A stretch of DNA of 64,000 bases from Allomuricauda sp. (GTDB taxonomy: Bacteria; Bacteroidota; Bacteroidia; Flavobacteriales; Flavobacteriaceae), in assembly GCF_002699205.1 (NCBI RefSeq), contig NZ_PABT01000032.1:85970-149969 (forward strand), in the 5' to 3' direction. The notes beneath the pieces are model-generated. The model did not search any database, was not told the origin of the DNA, and was given only the letters and a program-made list of their open reading frames with translations. Position 1 is the first letter of the stretch. Each line of letters starts with the position of its first letter. A program made the position numbers and the translations under genes. Positions 1 to 9,039 of this stretch are shown here, in pieces.

Positions 1-80
1 AAAATGTAGGTTGGATTATTTGAAGGTGATTCCCGGGCTTGTCCCGTACATTGCACTTCCAACGTTGAACTTTTACCAAC

Positions 81-1316
81 ATGTCAAAAAAACTCCTTGT
101 CATCGGTTATATATGGCCAGAGCCGAGCACTACGGCCGCCGGATGCCGCATGCTGCAGCTGCTGGAAACGTTTGCGGCCTTTGGTTACCAAGTCACATTT
201 GCCAGTACCGCCAGCAAAACCGATTATAGCCAGGACCTGGCATCCATGGGGATCAAGGAAGTTTCCATAAAGCTCAACCACTCCAGTTTTGATGATTTTG
301 TAAAACAACTTGTACCGGATGTGGTGGTGTTCGACCGTTTTATGGTGGAAGAGCAATTTGGATGGCGCGTGTCCGAATTTGCCCCCCAAGCCATCCGTAT
401 CTTGAACACCGAAGGTCTCCACGCATTGCGAAAGGCCAGGGAAGAGGCTCACAAAAAAGGGCAATCGTTTGGGATAGCACATTGGAAAAACCACCCGATG
501 ACGCTACGTGAAGTGGCCAGTATCTATCGCTGTGACCTCAGTTTGATGATTTCCACCTACGAAATGGAAATTTTAGCGCATGAATTGGATATTCCCGGTC
601 AGTTGTTGCACCATTTACCTTTTATGGTGGATGGTTCCAGCGGGTTCACTGCGGATTGGGTCCCGTTTGAAGCTCGAAAAGGCTTTGTGGGCATCGGCAA
701 CGGCAAGCATGCCCCCAATGTGGATGCCGTAAAGGTTTTAAAACAAGAGGTTTGGCCACGGATATGCAAACGACTTCCTGATGCGGAACTGCATATTTAT
801 GGCGCGTACCTGCCCCAACAAGTGAACGAAATGCACAGCCCCAGTACCGGTTTTTACGTACTCGGATGGGCTACGGAGGTACACGCGGTGCTCAATAGTG
901 CACGTGTACTGTTGGCCCCGCTCCAATTTGGGGCCGGGATCAAGGGAAAATTGTTGGATGCCATGAAAACGGGCACGCCCAGTGTCACCACCACCATAGG
1001 TGCGGAGGGCATGCATGGCAATTTGGCGTGGAACGGCACCGTAACCAACGATTGGGACCATTTTGCCCAAGCTGCGGTGGACTTGCACCAAAACCAAACC
1101 CTTTGGGAGAATGCCCAGCAACAAGGTGCAGAATTGTTACGTACTTTTTATGATAAGGAGGCCGTGCAAGCCCAATTAAAAGACCGGCTACAACACCTAA
1201 GCAAAGCTTTGGGCACACACCGAGCACAAAATTTTATCGGGAAGTTGTTACAGCACCAAACTTTGGCGAGCACCAAGTATATGGCGAAATGGATCGAGGA
1301 GAAAAATAGGGGGTAG
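81..1316 (+). CDS. Glycosyltransferase, GT-B fold (GT4-like)
   Basis: Predicted cytoplasmic glycosyltransferase of 411 residues that would move a sugar from a nucleotide donor to an unknown acceptor, probably a surface polysaccharide. The N-terminus (KKLLVIGYIWPEPSTTAAG) is the glycine-rich first strand-loop of the acceptor half. The donor half begins near residue 203 (GIGNGKHAPNVDAV) and carries the conserved FGAGIKGKLLDAMKTGTPSV segment near residue 282. The length is normal for the family. No signal peptide or membrane segment is seen. The ATG at 81 directly precedes the first conserved strand. Nothing to the left shows which polysaccharide cluster it belongs to, and the acceptor cannot be read from sequence. 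Confidence 0.85.
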   Translation: MSKKLLVIGYIWPEPSTTAAGCRMLQLLETFAAFGYQVTFASTASKTDYSQDLASMGIKEVSIKLNHSSFDDFVKQLVPDVVVFDRFMVEEQFGWRVSEFAPQAIRILNTEGLHALRKAREEAHKKGQSFGIAHWKNHPMTLREVASIYRCDLSLMISTYEMEILAHELDIPGQLLHHLPFMVDGSSGFTADWVPFEARKGFVGIGNGKHAPNVDAVKVLKQEVWPRICKRLPDAELHIYGAYLPQQVNEMHSPSTGFYVLGWATEVHAVLNSARVLLAPLQFGAGIKGKLLDAMKTGTPSVTTTIGAEGMHGNLAWNGTVTNDWDHFAQAAVDLHQNQTLWENAQQQGAELLRTFYDKEAVQAQLKDRLQHLSKALGTHRAQNFIGKLLQHQTLASTKYMAKWIEEKNRG

Positions 1317-1454
1317 GGGGGTATTGTATAAGATTCGTTACGTTGTTTTATACACTTAATTGTACAAGTACACACCAACTGAAAAAACCGTTAGGAATTT
1401 CATAAGTAAGTAGGTGGGGACAAGTAATTAATTATACACGTATTTGGTACATAC

Positions 1455-2570
1455 TTATTTATCTAATAACTTGAAAAATTCTCTATGTATGTCAAACTCT
1501 GATGACTCGAAAATTTTTAGTTTACCTAAAGCTGATGCGTTTAAAGTATTGTATGTTTCTTTTAATCTACGCATAATCGTTAAATATCTTCCTGAAGTAT
1601 AATTCCAATATTCATTTAACTCTTGTTCTGACATAGGAATTTTAAGTCCTTTTCTTGAACTGGCAATTACAACACCATCATCTCTTAACGCTCCCATTAT
1701 TTCCTTTCTGAAATCTTCGTCACTATAATTTATTTTATTTTCTTTCAGCCAATCAATTAGTTCATTAGAGTATGTATAATTATTTGCATTAACATATTTT
1801 ACTTGAAAAAGTAAATATTCCAAAATCATAATCCTATGTTTAAAATCAGGATTTGCTTTATTGTTATGTATATATCTTTCTGCGTATGATATTGAAATTT
1901 CTGCAATTTTTTTGTCCTGTTCGTTTTTAATATTCTTTAAAATAAATCTTTGGAAATCATTAGGCCAAACTAAAATGTGTAATTCTTTTTTAGAAAGCAA
2001 GTCTACTATTTCTTTTGAATGTACAAATTTCCCTTTAGTTAATAATCTATTTGTTCCAGCGTATAAATCAGCAATTTGTATTAAAACATTGTTTTTTGCA
2101 GAACCAATATTAATAGTATCTCCAAAGAGGCTTAATTGAAGATTATCTTCTAAATACTCTTTTAGTGATTGTTGATATTGTTCGTTGCCAAACTTATCAA
2201 TTGTTACGGATCTATTTTCATAAAGACGATGTAATTCCGTATGAAGAATTTTTTGAGCGTATTTGTAAAATACTTTTGGATTTAATTTCCACTTTCCATA
2301 AACTTTACGCTTATCTATTGATAAGTTAATAAATTTGAAATCAACTAAATCTAATTTTTTTAGGATTTCAATTCGTCTTTTTTCTGTTCGTATTCTTGAT
2401 GATTTAAATTCCGTAAGATTTAGTTCAGAACGGATTTTTTCTAAATCCTCAATAATGTTAGGCTCTTTGCTTTCCTCTATGAGTATTGAAGAAAACTCAA
2501 TTCTATCTGAAGCACCTTCATTGAATTTTGGGTCGCCTGATTCATCGATGAATGCCAAGATTTTCTCCAT
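1455..2570 (-). CDS. DUF3800 domain protein
   Basis: A 371-residue protein starting MEKILAFIDESGDP. The FIDESGDP opening is the hallmark of DUF3800, a family with an RNase H-like acidic core, often found in accessory islands and near defence or toxin genes; its biochemical role is not settled. The second acidic strand is probably the QIADLYAG segment around residue 168. A longer reading frame reaches 2633, but the ATG at 2570 is preferred because the family motif begins there at residue 6. The C-terminal ~150 residues look like a winged-helix or helical extension (SYAERYIHNN onward). The gene is clearly more AT-rich than its neighbours on both sides, which suggests horizontal acquisition. Short similar GGTGGGGAC/GGTGGGAC tracts lie on either side (about 1413 and 2752). 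Confidence 0.8.
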   Translation of the reverse strand: MEKILAFIDESGDPKFNEGASDRIEFSSILIEESKEPNIIEDLEKIRSELNLTEFKSSRIRTEKRRIEILKKLDLVDFKFINLSIDKRKVYGKWKLNPKVFYKYAQKILHTELHRLYENRSVTIDKFGNEQYQQSLKEYLEDNLQLSLFGDTINIGSAKNNVLIQIADLYAGTNRLLTKGKFVHSKEIVDLLSKKELHILVWPNDFQRFILKNIKNEQDKKIAEISISYAERYIHNNKANPDFKHRIMILEYLLFQVKYVNANNYTYSNELIDWLKENKINYSDEDFRKEIMGALRDDGVVIASSRKGLKIPMSEQELNEYWNYTSGRYLTIMRRLKETYNTLNASALGKLKIFESSEFDIHREFFKLLDK

Positions 2571-2633
2571 ATGTTTTTTCGTATTATGCCTAACTTTAAG
2601 GATATAATCCGTTTGAATACTTTTCAAAGTCAA

Positions 2634-2917
2634 CGAAGTTCGTAGAAAACCCCCACTTTTTAAAGAAACATAACCCCCTAGTTTTCACATAGTTTTCAAC
2701 AAAAAAGGGCATTTCTTCTTTTACGCTGCAATTTTATTTTGATTAAAAATTAGGTGGGACCAGAATATTAGACTACATTTGTACCATAGTTCCAATCCAT
2801 CCTTTTGGATTACGAACTGAAAATAGTAAAAAATACCCTACTGTCTCAGTAGTTCTTCGTTAAGCATTTCCTCTAAGATTTTACTTCTCGTTTTTTTTTC
2901 CTGTTTTGAAGTAAATA
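2634..2917. other. Intergenic region before the cold-adaptation genes
   Basis: A 284-base gap between the divergent DUF3800 and desaturase genes. It is AT-rich and contains a TACATTTG at 2774-2781 that fits the Bacteroidetes -7 consensus TAnnTTTG on the plus strand, but no TTG lies at the usual 17-23 base distance upstream, so the promoter call is weak. No coding sequence is seen. Confidence 0.35.
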
Positions 2918-4051
2918 TTGTTTAACAAATTCTTTTCAATTATTAAAAGATTAACATTCCCAAGATCAGTAAGCGCTGATTTTTCCAAGACATTGAAGTT
3001 TCGTGTGTCGGAATATTTCAAAAGCTCAAACAAAAGTAGATACGGTAACAAACGCATGATCTTCAAGACCATCGTTATGTTATTGATGTTCTTCACGCCT
3101 TTGGCGGCCATTATTTTCCTACCCATCACCAGTGTTCCCTTATTATTTGGATTGTACATTTTAAGTGGATTAGGTATGGCAGGTATCGGTATGGGGATCA
3201 TGCACGATGCCATCCATGGTTCTTACTCAAAAAACAAGACTATTAATAAATTAATGGGGTACACCATCAATCTGATCGGTGCCAATGATAAAGTGTGGAG
3301 ACTACAGCACAATGTGCTGCACCACAGTTTTACCAACATTGAACACCATGATGATGATATCAATGCTCCATTTTTTCTACGGTTTTCACCCCACGCACCC
3401 AAAAACAAGCTCCATAGGTTCCAGCATTTATATGCCTGGTTTTTCTATGGCCTGTCAACCATATCGTGGATTACCTCAAAAGATTTTATCAGCTACCGAA
3501 AGTACTATAAAATGGGACTGGTCAAAGACCGAAAGACCTATAGGAACGGAGTGCTTAAAATTATCGCATGGAAGGCCGTTTATTATTCCTATGCCCTGGT
3601 ACTTCCCATTGTGCTTACATCAATTGCACCTTGGATCGTGATATTGGCATTCTTGGCCATGCATTTTGTGACCGGTCTGACGATTTCATTGATATTTCAA
3701 ACGGCACATGTTTCGCCCGAAGCGGCTTTTCCGCTTCCAGATGAAAATGGCAACATGGAGTCCGGGCGATTGGCCCATCAACTGGAGACCACTTGTAATT
3801 TTGCGTCCAAAAGTCCAGTATTATCATGGTTTGTAGGAGGGCTGACCCACCAAATAGAACACCATTTGTTTCCGAACATTTCACACATCCATTACAGAAA
3901 AATTTCACCCATAGTGAAGCAGACGGCCGAAGAGTATGGCCTTCCGTACAACTCCAGTGGTTCTTTCGTAACTGCGATTTTCAAACACTTTAAAATGCTC
4001 CGCGATTTGGGGCGAATGGAATTGCAACCTATTCAAGGTAATTCCCACTAA
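2918..4051 (+). CDS. Acyl-lipid/acyl-CoA fatty acid desaturase
   Basis: Integral membrane di-iron desaturase of 377 residues that would place a double bond in membrane acyl chains. The three histidine boxes are present: HDAIHGS near residue 96, HNVLHHSFTN near 131 (with HHDDD following), and HQIEHHLFPN near 311. Hydrophobic hairpins lie at about residues 47-95 and 190-245, matching the usual four-helix topology. There is no in-frame ATG before residue 47; an in-frame TAA at 2912-2914 bounds the frame, and the family N-terminus (SADFSKTLKFRVSEYF) must be included, so a TTG start at 2918 is used. It is followed by an RNA helicase and a cold shock protein on the same strand, which points to low-temperature membrane adaptation. 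Confidence 0.85.
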   Translation: MFNKFFSIIKRLTFPRSVSADFSKTLKFRVSEYFKSSNKSRYGNKRMIFKTIVMLLMFFTPLAAIIFLPITSVPLLFGLYILSGLGMAGIGMGIMHDAIHGSYSKNKTINKLMGYTINLIGANDKVWRLQHNVLHHSFTNIEHHDDDINAPFFLRFSPHAPKNKLHRFQHLYAWFFYGLSTISWITSKDFISYRKYYKMGLVKDRKTYRNGVLKIIAWKAVYYSYALVLPIVLTSIAPWIVILAFLAMHFVTGLTISLIFQTAHVSPEAAFPLPDENGNMESGRLAHQLETTCNFASKSPVLSWFVGGLTHQIEHHLFPNISHIHYRKISPIVKQTAEEYGLPYNSSGSFVTAIFKHFKMLRDLGRMELQPIQGNSH

Positions 4052-4066
4052 TCATTAAAAATATAT

Positions 4067-5224
4067 ATGAAGTATACTAAAAATAAAAACCGGACAAGAT
4101 CGTCTGGAAAAAGACCCGTTTCTACATTAAATCCAGAAATGCTGGTCAAAAAAGCAACTCAAAATTTTGTGAAACCTTATGTTTCAACGCGGGATTTCAC
4201 ACAATTAAAATTGCACCAACAACTAAGTAAAAACATTGCCCAAAAGGGGTATAGCGCACCTACCGAGATCCAGGACAAGTGTATTGACCATTTGATACAA
4301 GGAAAGAGTCTGATAGGCATTGCTGCAACAGGCACCGGAAAAACCGGAGCTTTCTTGATCCCCATGGTACAACAGATGCTGGAGAACAGCGCTGTGACCG
4401 GGTTGATCGTGGTTCCGACCAGGGAGCTTGCCCAGCAGGTTTTTGAAGAGTTCATGTCCCTGACAAAGGGAATGGGGCTACATGCCGCATGTTTCATAGG
4501 AGGTACCAGCATTGGCAAGGATATTTCTAAGACAAAAAGAAAATTGAACCTCGTGGTTGGAACTCCAGGGCGATTGAACGACCTGATAGACCGACGGGCA
4601 TTGAGGATAGATCGTATGTCCGCACTGGTTTTGGACGAATTTGACCGCATGCTTGACATGGGATTCATTCGTGACATTCAAAAGTTGGTATCCGGGATGC
4701 ATGACCGAAAACAGACCATGCTATTCAGTGCCACCGTAGATCCTTCACAGGAAAAATTGATAAAGCAGATCGTACAAAACCCAATGAGGGTGACGGTATC
4801 GAGCGGTACCAAGTCCAGTGACAATGTAGATCAGGATATTATCCGTGTTGGTAGGGACGAAAACAAATTTGATAGGTTGTTCGACCTTGTAAACGAGCCT
4901 TCTTTTGAAAAAGTGCTGCTATTTGCGGAGACCAAAAGAACAGTGGACAAGCTAAGCAAGCAACTGACCAGATCTGGCATAAAATCCGATGTGATACACG
5001 GTAACAAGTCACAGAACTATAGAACGAGGGCAATCGCCCAATTTAAATCGGGTAAAACAAAAGTACTGGTTGCAACTGATGTTGCCGCCCGGGGAATAGA
5101 TATAAAAGGGGTGACCCACGTTATCAATTATCAACTTCCCCAAACCATGGATAGTTATATCCACAGAATAGGTAGGACAGGACGAGCGGAAGCCACAGGA
5201 ATGGCCTACACATTTATAAACTAA
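4067..5224 (+). CDS. DEAD-box ATP-dependent RNA helicase
   Basis: A 385-residue compact RNA helicase with all core motifs: Q-motif region APTEIQDKCI, motif I ATGTGKTG near residue 84, PTRELAQQV, GGTS, TPGR, motif II reading LDEFD near residue 188 (DEFD in place of DEAD), SAT, and motif VI HRIGRTGRA near the end. It would unwind structured RNA in the cytoplasm, for instance during ribosome assembly or mRNA turnover in the cold. The C-terminal tail ends right after the helicase core, so there is no auxiliary RNA-binding domain. The start lies 15 bases after the desaturase stop, and the cold shock gene follows 26 bases later, suggesting one transcript. Confidence 0.93.
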   Translation: MKYTKNKNRTRSSGKRPVSTLNPEMLVKKATQNFVKPYVSTRDFTQLKLHQQLSKNIAQKGYSAPTEIQDKCIDHLIQGKSLIGIAATGTGKTGAFLIPMVQQMLENSAVTGLIVVPTRELAQQVFEEFMSLTKGMGLHAACFIGGTSIGKDISKTKRKLNLVVGTPGRLNDLIDRRALRIDRMSALVLDEFDRMLDMGFIRDIQKLVSGMHDRKQTMLFSATVDPSQEKLIKQIVQNPMRVTVSSGTKSSDNVDQDIIRVGRDENKFDRLFDLVNEPSFEKVLLFAETKRTVDKLSKQLTRSGIKSDVIHGNKSQNYRTRAIAQFKSGKTKVLVATDVAARGIDIKGVTHVINYQLPQTMDSYIHRIGRTGRAEATGMAYTFIN

Positions 5225-5250
5225 TAGAATAATACAATAAATAATATATT

Positions 5251-5442
5251 ATGGAAAAAGGAACAGTAAAGTTTTTTAACAATGACAAAGGATTTGGTTT
5301 TATTACACCAGATGGTTCGAATGAGGATATCTTCGTTCACATATCAGGATTGATTGATGAGATACGTGAAAATGACGAGGTCCAATATGAGACCGAACAA
5401 GGTAAAAAGGGATTGAATGCCGTAAATGTAGAGGTGGTTTAA
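5251..5442 (+). CDS. Cold shock protein, CspA family
   Basis: A 63-residue single cold shock domain. The two nucleic-acid-binding motifs are visible: RNP1 KGFGFI (residues 12-17) and RNP2 DIFVHI (residues 26-31), in the usual order after GTVKFFN. The family binds single-stranded RNA and DNA and acts as an RNA chaperone. It is the last gene of the desaturase-helicase-Csp run and is followed by a strong hairpin terminator at 5465, so the three genes probably share an end. Confidence 0.95.
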   Translation: MEKGTVKFFNNDKGFGFITPDGSNEDIFVHISGLIDEIRENDEVQYETEQGKKGLNAVNVEVV

Positions 5443-5464
5443 TTTCCCAAAATTCTTTTGATAG

Positions 5465-5498
5465 AAAGCGACTTTTTGAAAAATTGGTCGCTTTTTTT
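5465..5498 (+). terminator. Rho-independent terminator after the cold shock gene
   Basis: Perfect 8-bp stem AAAGCGAC (5465-5472) / GTCGCTTT (5487-5494) with a 14-base loop, continuing into a run of T to 5498. It lies 23 bases after the cold shock stop codon. Confidence 0.85.
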
Positions 5499-5603
5499 AT
5501 GCTCTGAACCCAATCTAAACCAAACTATCTTAACATTAAACCTTTGCGCAAGTTGGCCATTATGTGGTTTGCCCAATTTGTTTTTTTACGAAAAGAATCT
5601 TTT

Positions 5604-6233
5604 TTAGTTGCCAGTTTTTTTTCCAACAAATCGAATTACCGAACCGGTCCCTACATGATAATTCCCTTCGTTAAGTTCGACCGTGGTCTGCTTCAGTTCC
5701 AAGATTTCATACTCTTTAAAATCAGCTTTTAGTTCCTCAATGGAAAACAAAGAATCCAAATTACCGGGCCCACCAACTTTTGGGTTGCTTTTTTTGTATT
5801 CCAAATTTGCTTTGCTAAACCCTTCAAATATGATGGTTCCTCCTTTCTTTAAATAGGTATGGAGCAATTTATGGTACCCAGAGCGGATATTGGAAGGGAA
5901 GTGTGCATAAATCAGGGCAATGGCATCAAACTGCGCCGGTTGATAACCCAATTCGGACAATTCCCCAATTTTGTAATCAATGGATACTTTTTTTTGCCCT
6001 GCCAGCTTCAGTGCTTTTTGTTTCCCTACCTCGCTTATATCAAAAGCTGAGACTTTCCAACCCAATTGCGCGGCATATACAGCATTTCTACCTTCACCTT
6101 CGGCGGGAAAGAGTATTGAGCCCGGCTCAAGATCTTCAAGTTTTTCCTTTAGAAATTGGTTCGGTTCGGTTCCGTAAGCATATTCATCTTTCCCATACCG
6201 GGTATCCCACATGCGCAGTACATCGTTGTCCAT
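5604..6233 (-). CDS. Class I SAM-dependent methyltransferase
   Basis: A 209-residue cytoplasmic methyltransferase. The N-terminal WDTRYGKDEYAYGTEPN is the lid typical of the thiopurine/TehB-like group, followed by motif I FPAEGEGRNAVYAA (residues ~42-55), the acidic motif II AFDIS, and post-motif FDAIALIYAHFP. Motif I reads AEGEGR rather than the canonical GxGxG, which is normal in this subgroup. The substrate is not predictable; relatives methylate sulfur, selenium or tellurium compounds. It is convergent with the cold shock gene and 59 bases ahead of the next minus-strand gene. Confidence 0.85.
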   Translation of the reverse strand: MDNDVLRMWDTRYGKDEYAYGTEPNQFLKEKLEDLEPGSILFPAEGEGRNAVYAAQLGWKVSAFDISEVGKQKALKLAGQKKVSIDYKIGELSELGYQPAQFDAIALIYAHFPSNIRSGYHKLLHTYLKKGGTIIFEGFSKANLEYKKSNPKVGGPGNLDSLFSIEELKADFKEYEILELKQTTVELNEGNYHVGTGSVIRFVGKKTGN

Positions 6234-6292
6234 TGTAGAAATCGATTTTGCTTATAAAATTACGCCAATTCAGCGGGAATTTAAAGGCAAAC

Positions 6293-6904
6293 TTACCTAC
6301 CCTTGTATATCCCCGATTTTTCGCCGCTATCCATGTATCCATAATTATGGTACAGCTTAAGGGTATCCCCTTTAGGGGATATTACTATGGATCGCTCTTC
6401 ATGACTGTATCTCATGCCCCCACTGCTCATCATGGTGAATTGTACAGGGACATAATAAGGGAACATGCCCCGGGCATACTCATGAATACCCTGATATTCG
6501 TCTGGCAATTTAATTTTGTATAGATATGTATTGGTATGTTCGATGAATTTTTTCTCCACAACTTCTCCCAATACCATCGATGTATTGTCTTGAAGCTGTA
6601 TCAATTTAAAAGTGTTGTTTTCATTCACTTCAAAGGAATATTCAGCTTCCTTTAGTCTATAACCATTATTAATGGAATAACTCATTTTGCCCGATGGCAG
6701 CATGTGATAATCGTTATCAAGATTCGCCGATACGCGCATACCCCCTTTATATGGATTGATATTGAGATAGGTAAATGTAGCAGGATCCGCACGGTGCTTG
6801 AAATAATTATCAGGGTTTATTTTACGGGTAATGACCAAATACCATAAACCTACCAACAATACAATCACAGAGAATATGTACCACATAATTTTCTTAATAG
6901 ACAT
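6293..6904 (-). CDS. Membrane-anchored hypothetical protein
   Basis: A 203-residue protein not recognised as a named family. One hydrophobic segment at residues 5-23 (IMWYIFSVIVLLVGLWYLVI) acts as an uncleaved anchor, and the remaining ~180 residues are predicted to be outside the cytoplasm. That part is rich in Tyr, Ser and beta-type patterns and ends with a lysine-glycine tail. No catalytic motif is apparent. It is transcribed toward the methyltransferase gene, and divergently from the small membrane protein at 7079. Confidence 0.65.
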   Translation of the reverse strand: MSIKKIMWYIFSVIVLLVGLWYLVITRKINPDNYFKHRADPATFTYLNINPYKGGMRVSANLDNDYHMLPSGKMSYSINNGYRLKEAEYSFEVNENNTFKLIQLQDNTSMVLGEVVEKKFIEHTNTYLYKIKLPDEYQGIHEYARGMFPYYVPVQFTMMSSGGMRYSHEERSIVISPKGDTLKLYHNYGYMDSGEKSGIYKGR

Positions 6905-7078
6905 TGGTGCTTTATTTAATTAGATATGTCACACATTGAACTTTCCATTCTAAATTGATTCTCAATTCTTGCCACAATGGACAAAAAAAACAATTAAATA
7001 TAAATCACTGATCCTAATCATTTAATAACCAAGGACAATAGGATAATTTTATGGAATACTAATTCTAAACCTTAAGTC

Positions 7079-7402
7079 ATGGAAAATCAAAACAAAAATT
7101 CTAGGAACTGGATATTCTGGACATTGATTATAGTGTCAATAATTATTGGTTTCATTATCTATGGCGTTATGAAAGACCAATTCGGTTTGAAGTTTCTCGT
7201 ATTTTTTTCTGGGGCACCCTTTTTATTGTTTGTCACAGGAGCTTTTGGTCTGTTATGGCCCAAAATAAAACCCGAAGGTGACGAAGTGTACATTAGCCAT
7301 GCATTGATTATTGGCCTACTGTTCATCATATTGTTTTTTATCCATGTATGGGTATTGTTTCCACTCATTTGCCCAAGATTTGCTGAATGTTTGGCCCTGT
7401 AA
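7079..7402 (+). CDS. Small hydrophobic membrane protein
   Basis: A 107-residue protein with three likely membrane helices, at about residues 11-30, 37-60 and 72-95, joined by short charged loops (KDQFG, KIKPEGDEVY). It has no recognised domain. The ATG follows a 174-base divergent gap shared with the gene at 6904. Function unknown. Confidence 0.6.
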   Translation: MENQNKNSRNWIFWTLIIVSIIIGFIIYGVMKDQFGLKFLVFFSGAPFLLFVTGAFGLLWPKIKPEGDEVYISHALIIGLLFIILFFIHVWVLFPLICPRFAECLAL

Positions 7403-7440
7403 ATTATGTTTGGAAGGAATGAGGGGCGTTATCGGTTGTT

Positions 7441-8736
7441 TTATTTTACATCTCTGACCACCCTAACATAGTTGTAATACCTTTCGCCTCCTTCTCCTGC
7501 CGGACCGTTTTCGTGTTTTGTATCGAATCTTACTGCTCCGGCACCATGAAAATCCAAACCAAGTGGATTGACCGCTCTGCCTGCGGCAACATACCATGCG
7601 TAGTAATATGGTTTTCCCTTTTGAAACCTTGCCGAGGTGCTTGTCCAATAATAAGGATAGTCTTTGTCCCCATTTTCATTGACAATTTCAGAGCAATCAA
7701 ACATTGGGTCAATTGCAGGTCCGTCCAAGGTAGGATCCTTGGCTCCAGGAGCGTATGAATAATCCACAATTCCCTGTAATTCTTTAACATTGGGCAAGCG
7801 CCAGTCCGTATATCCTGCCAATTCCAAATTTTCGGCATAATACAAAGCTTCTACCCAATCGACACCTTTTTTGTTGTCATATTTTGCCCACATTAGCCCT
7901 GTGGCCCTGTCTGTAATTGTTCCGTCTCCATTGTCATGAAAATCATTTACGCCATATACTTCACCTCGAACGGCACGAACGTGTTTTAGCATGGGATTAC
8001 CTGTGGGGCGTTGCCCTCCTTGCCCAGGATTTGGTGGGTTTCCGTTGTCTCCGGGGTTTACACCTTGAGGGGGATTGTTCCCGGCTGGAGGTGGACCTTG
8101 GGGCATTCCACCTTCTGGAGCTTTCGCAGCATAGGCCTTGATATGACCTGTTGCGTGGTTTACACCAAATGCCGCATTGTATTGCCCCTCTTCTGTGTGA
8201 CCGACATATGTGTTGCTCGACCAATATTGCTCGCTTTTGTCAACGGTTTCATTATCCACAAGTGAAAAATAGGTGGTGTCCAGATACGGCCAACCCGAAC
8301 TGAAATCACTAATGGAAAAGAGTTCTTTTAGGGTAGGCATTCTCCAATCGTCATACCCACCGAGTTGAAGGTTTTCACAATATTCTTTGGCATCGTTCCA
8401 ATCAAAACCTTCCGTAGTGGGAATGGCCTGCCACATAAGTCCCGTATTTAAATCGGTAACGGTTCCGTCTTCGTTCTTTTTGAAGGACATCTTTTTGCCC
8501 TTCAAATAGTTTCCATCTTGTCCGAAAAGGGAATCGCCCGGATGCAAATCGGAAATCACATTCCCGTTCCCATCGTAAACCTCAACTTGTCCGGTAGCAA
8601 TTTGTGGATAGCTGTAAGTTTCAGGTTCCCCATTGGATTCTTGTTTTTTGTTTTTACAGGATTGAGTGGGCAATACGCTGAATATAATTAAAGCCAGTGC
8701 TTTAATCATGTTTATTTTGACCGACATAGATTTCAT
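7441..8736 (-). CDS. Secreted lipoprotein with two Lcl/DUF1566 domains
   Basis: A 431-residue exported protein. The leader ends in a lipobox-like LPTQSC, so it is probably anchored to the outer membrane by lipidated Cys near residue 27. Two copies of the Lcl C-terminal (DUF1566) fold follow: one around residues 90-200 (TGLMWQAIPTTEGFDWNDA and GGYDDWRMPTLKEL) and one around 265-430 (TGLMWAKYDNKKGVDWVEA and AGYTDWRLPNVKEL). They are joined by a ~40-residue Pro/Gly/Asn-rich linker (GNNPPQGVNPGDNGNPP). In other bacteria the fold is linked to collagen-like adhesins. A second in-frame ATG gives MSVKINM, so the start could be three codons later. A large repeat lies upstream. Confidence 0.85.
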   Translation of the reverse strand: MKSMSVKINMIKALALIIFSVLPTQSCKNKKQESNGEPETYSYPQIATGQVEVYDGNGNVISDLHPGDSLFGQDGNYLKGKKMSFKKNEDGTVTDLNTGLMWQAIPTTEGFDWNDAKEYCENLQLGGYDDWRMPTLKELFSISDFSSGWPYLDTTYFSLVDNETVDKSEQYWSSNTYVGHTEEGQYNAAFGVNHATGHIKAYAAKAPEGGMPQGPPPAGNNPPQGVNPGDNGNPPNPGQGGQRPTGNPMLKHVRAVRGEVYGVNDFHDNGDGTITDRATGLMWAKYDNKKGVDWVEALYYAENLELAGYTDWRLPNVKELQGIVDYSYAPGAKDPTLDGPAIDPMFDCSEIVNENGDKDYPYYWTSTSARFQKGKPYYYAWYVAAGRAVNPLGLDFHGAGAVRFDTKHENGPAGEGGERYYNYVRVVRDVK

Positions 8737-8786
8737 TTGGTATATTTTTTAAATTTTATTTAGATCATTTTCAAGATAGCAAGGGC

Positions 8787-9002
8787 ATGAATCTGTTTTA
8801 ATACTTCGGCTTCGCTCAGTACAAAGTGATTTATATGCACCGATAACGAAGTTCGGGGATTTTTTCCAATAGCAACTGGTTGAACCGTCCCGTTATCCCT
8901 AATCATCGCTGGATTCCTCCGTTCACAGGAATGATATGGGAATGTTTTAAGATTTTGCTATGCAAAGATACGGTGAATGGGGGTGAAAGTCTAGGAGGGA
9001 GG
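8787..9002 (+). repeat. Dispersed intergenic direct repeat, copy A (full length)
   Basis: First of four copies in direct orientation. It begins ATGAATCTGTTTTAATAC, passes through ACTTCGGCTTCGCTCAGTAC and the core GATAACGAAGTTCGGGG (from 8842), contains the small palindrome GGTTGAACC (8878-8886), and ends GAAAGTCTAGGAGGGAGG at 9002. The 161 bases from 8842 to 9002 match 10659-10819 with four substitutions by eye. It separates the Lcl lipoprotein gene from the ATPase gene. It also contains CAAAGATA (8963-8970), which reads as a TATCTTTG -7 box on the minus strand and could help drive the lipoprotein gene. Confidence 0.85.
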
Positions 9003-9039
9003 TTTTGCTATCGTTTTACAGCTAAACTATGGTACAGAT

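Noticed and set aside
84..494. 136-residue minus-strand ORF opposite the glycosyltransferase gene
   Set aside because: Fully inside a well-supported gene on the other strand, with no family-like motifs.
8842..8897. Integron attC site at the core of the direct repeat
   Set aside because: Complementary ends GATAACG/CGTTATC and a GTT junction are suggestive, but the R boxes do not fit RYYYAAC/GTTRRRY, gene orientations are mixed, and no integrase is visible.
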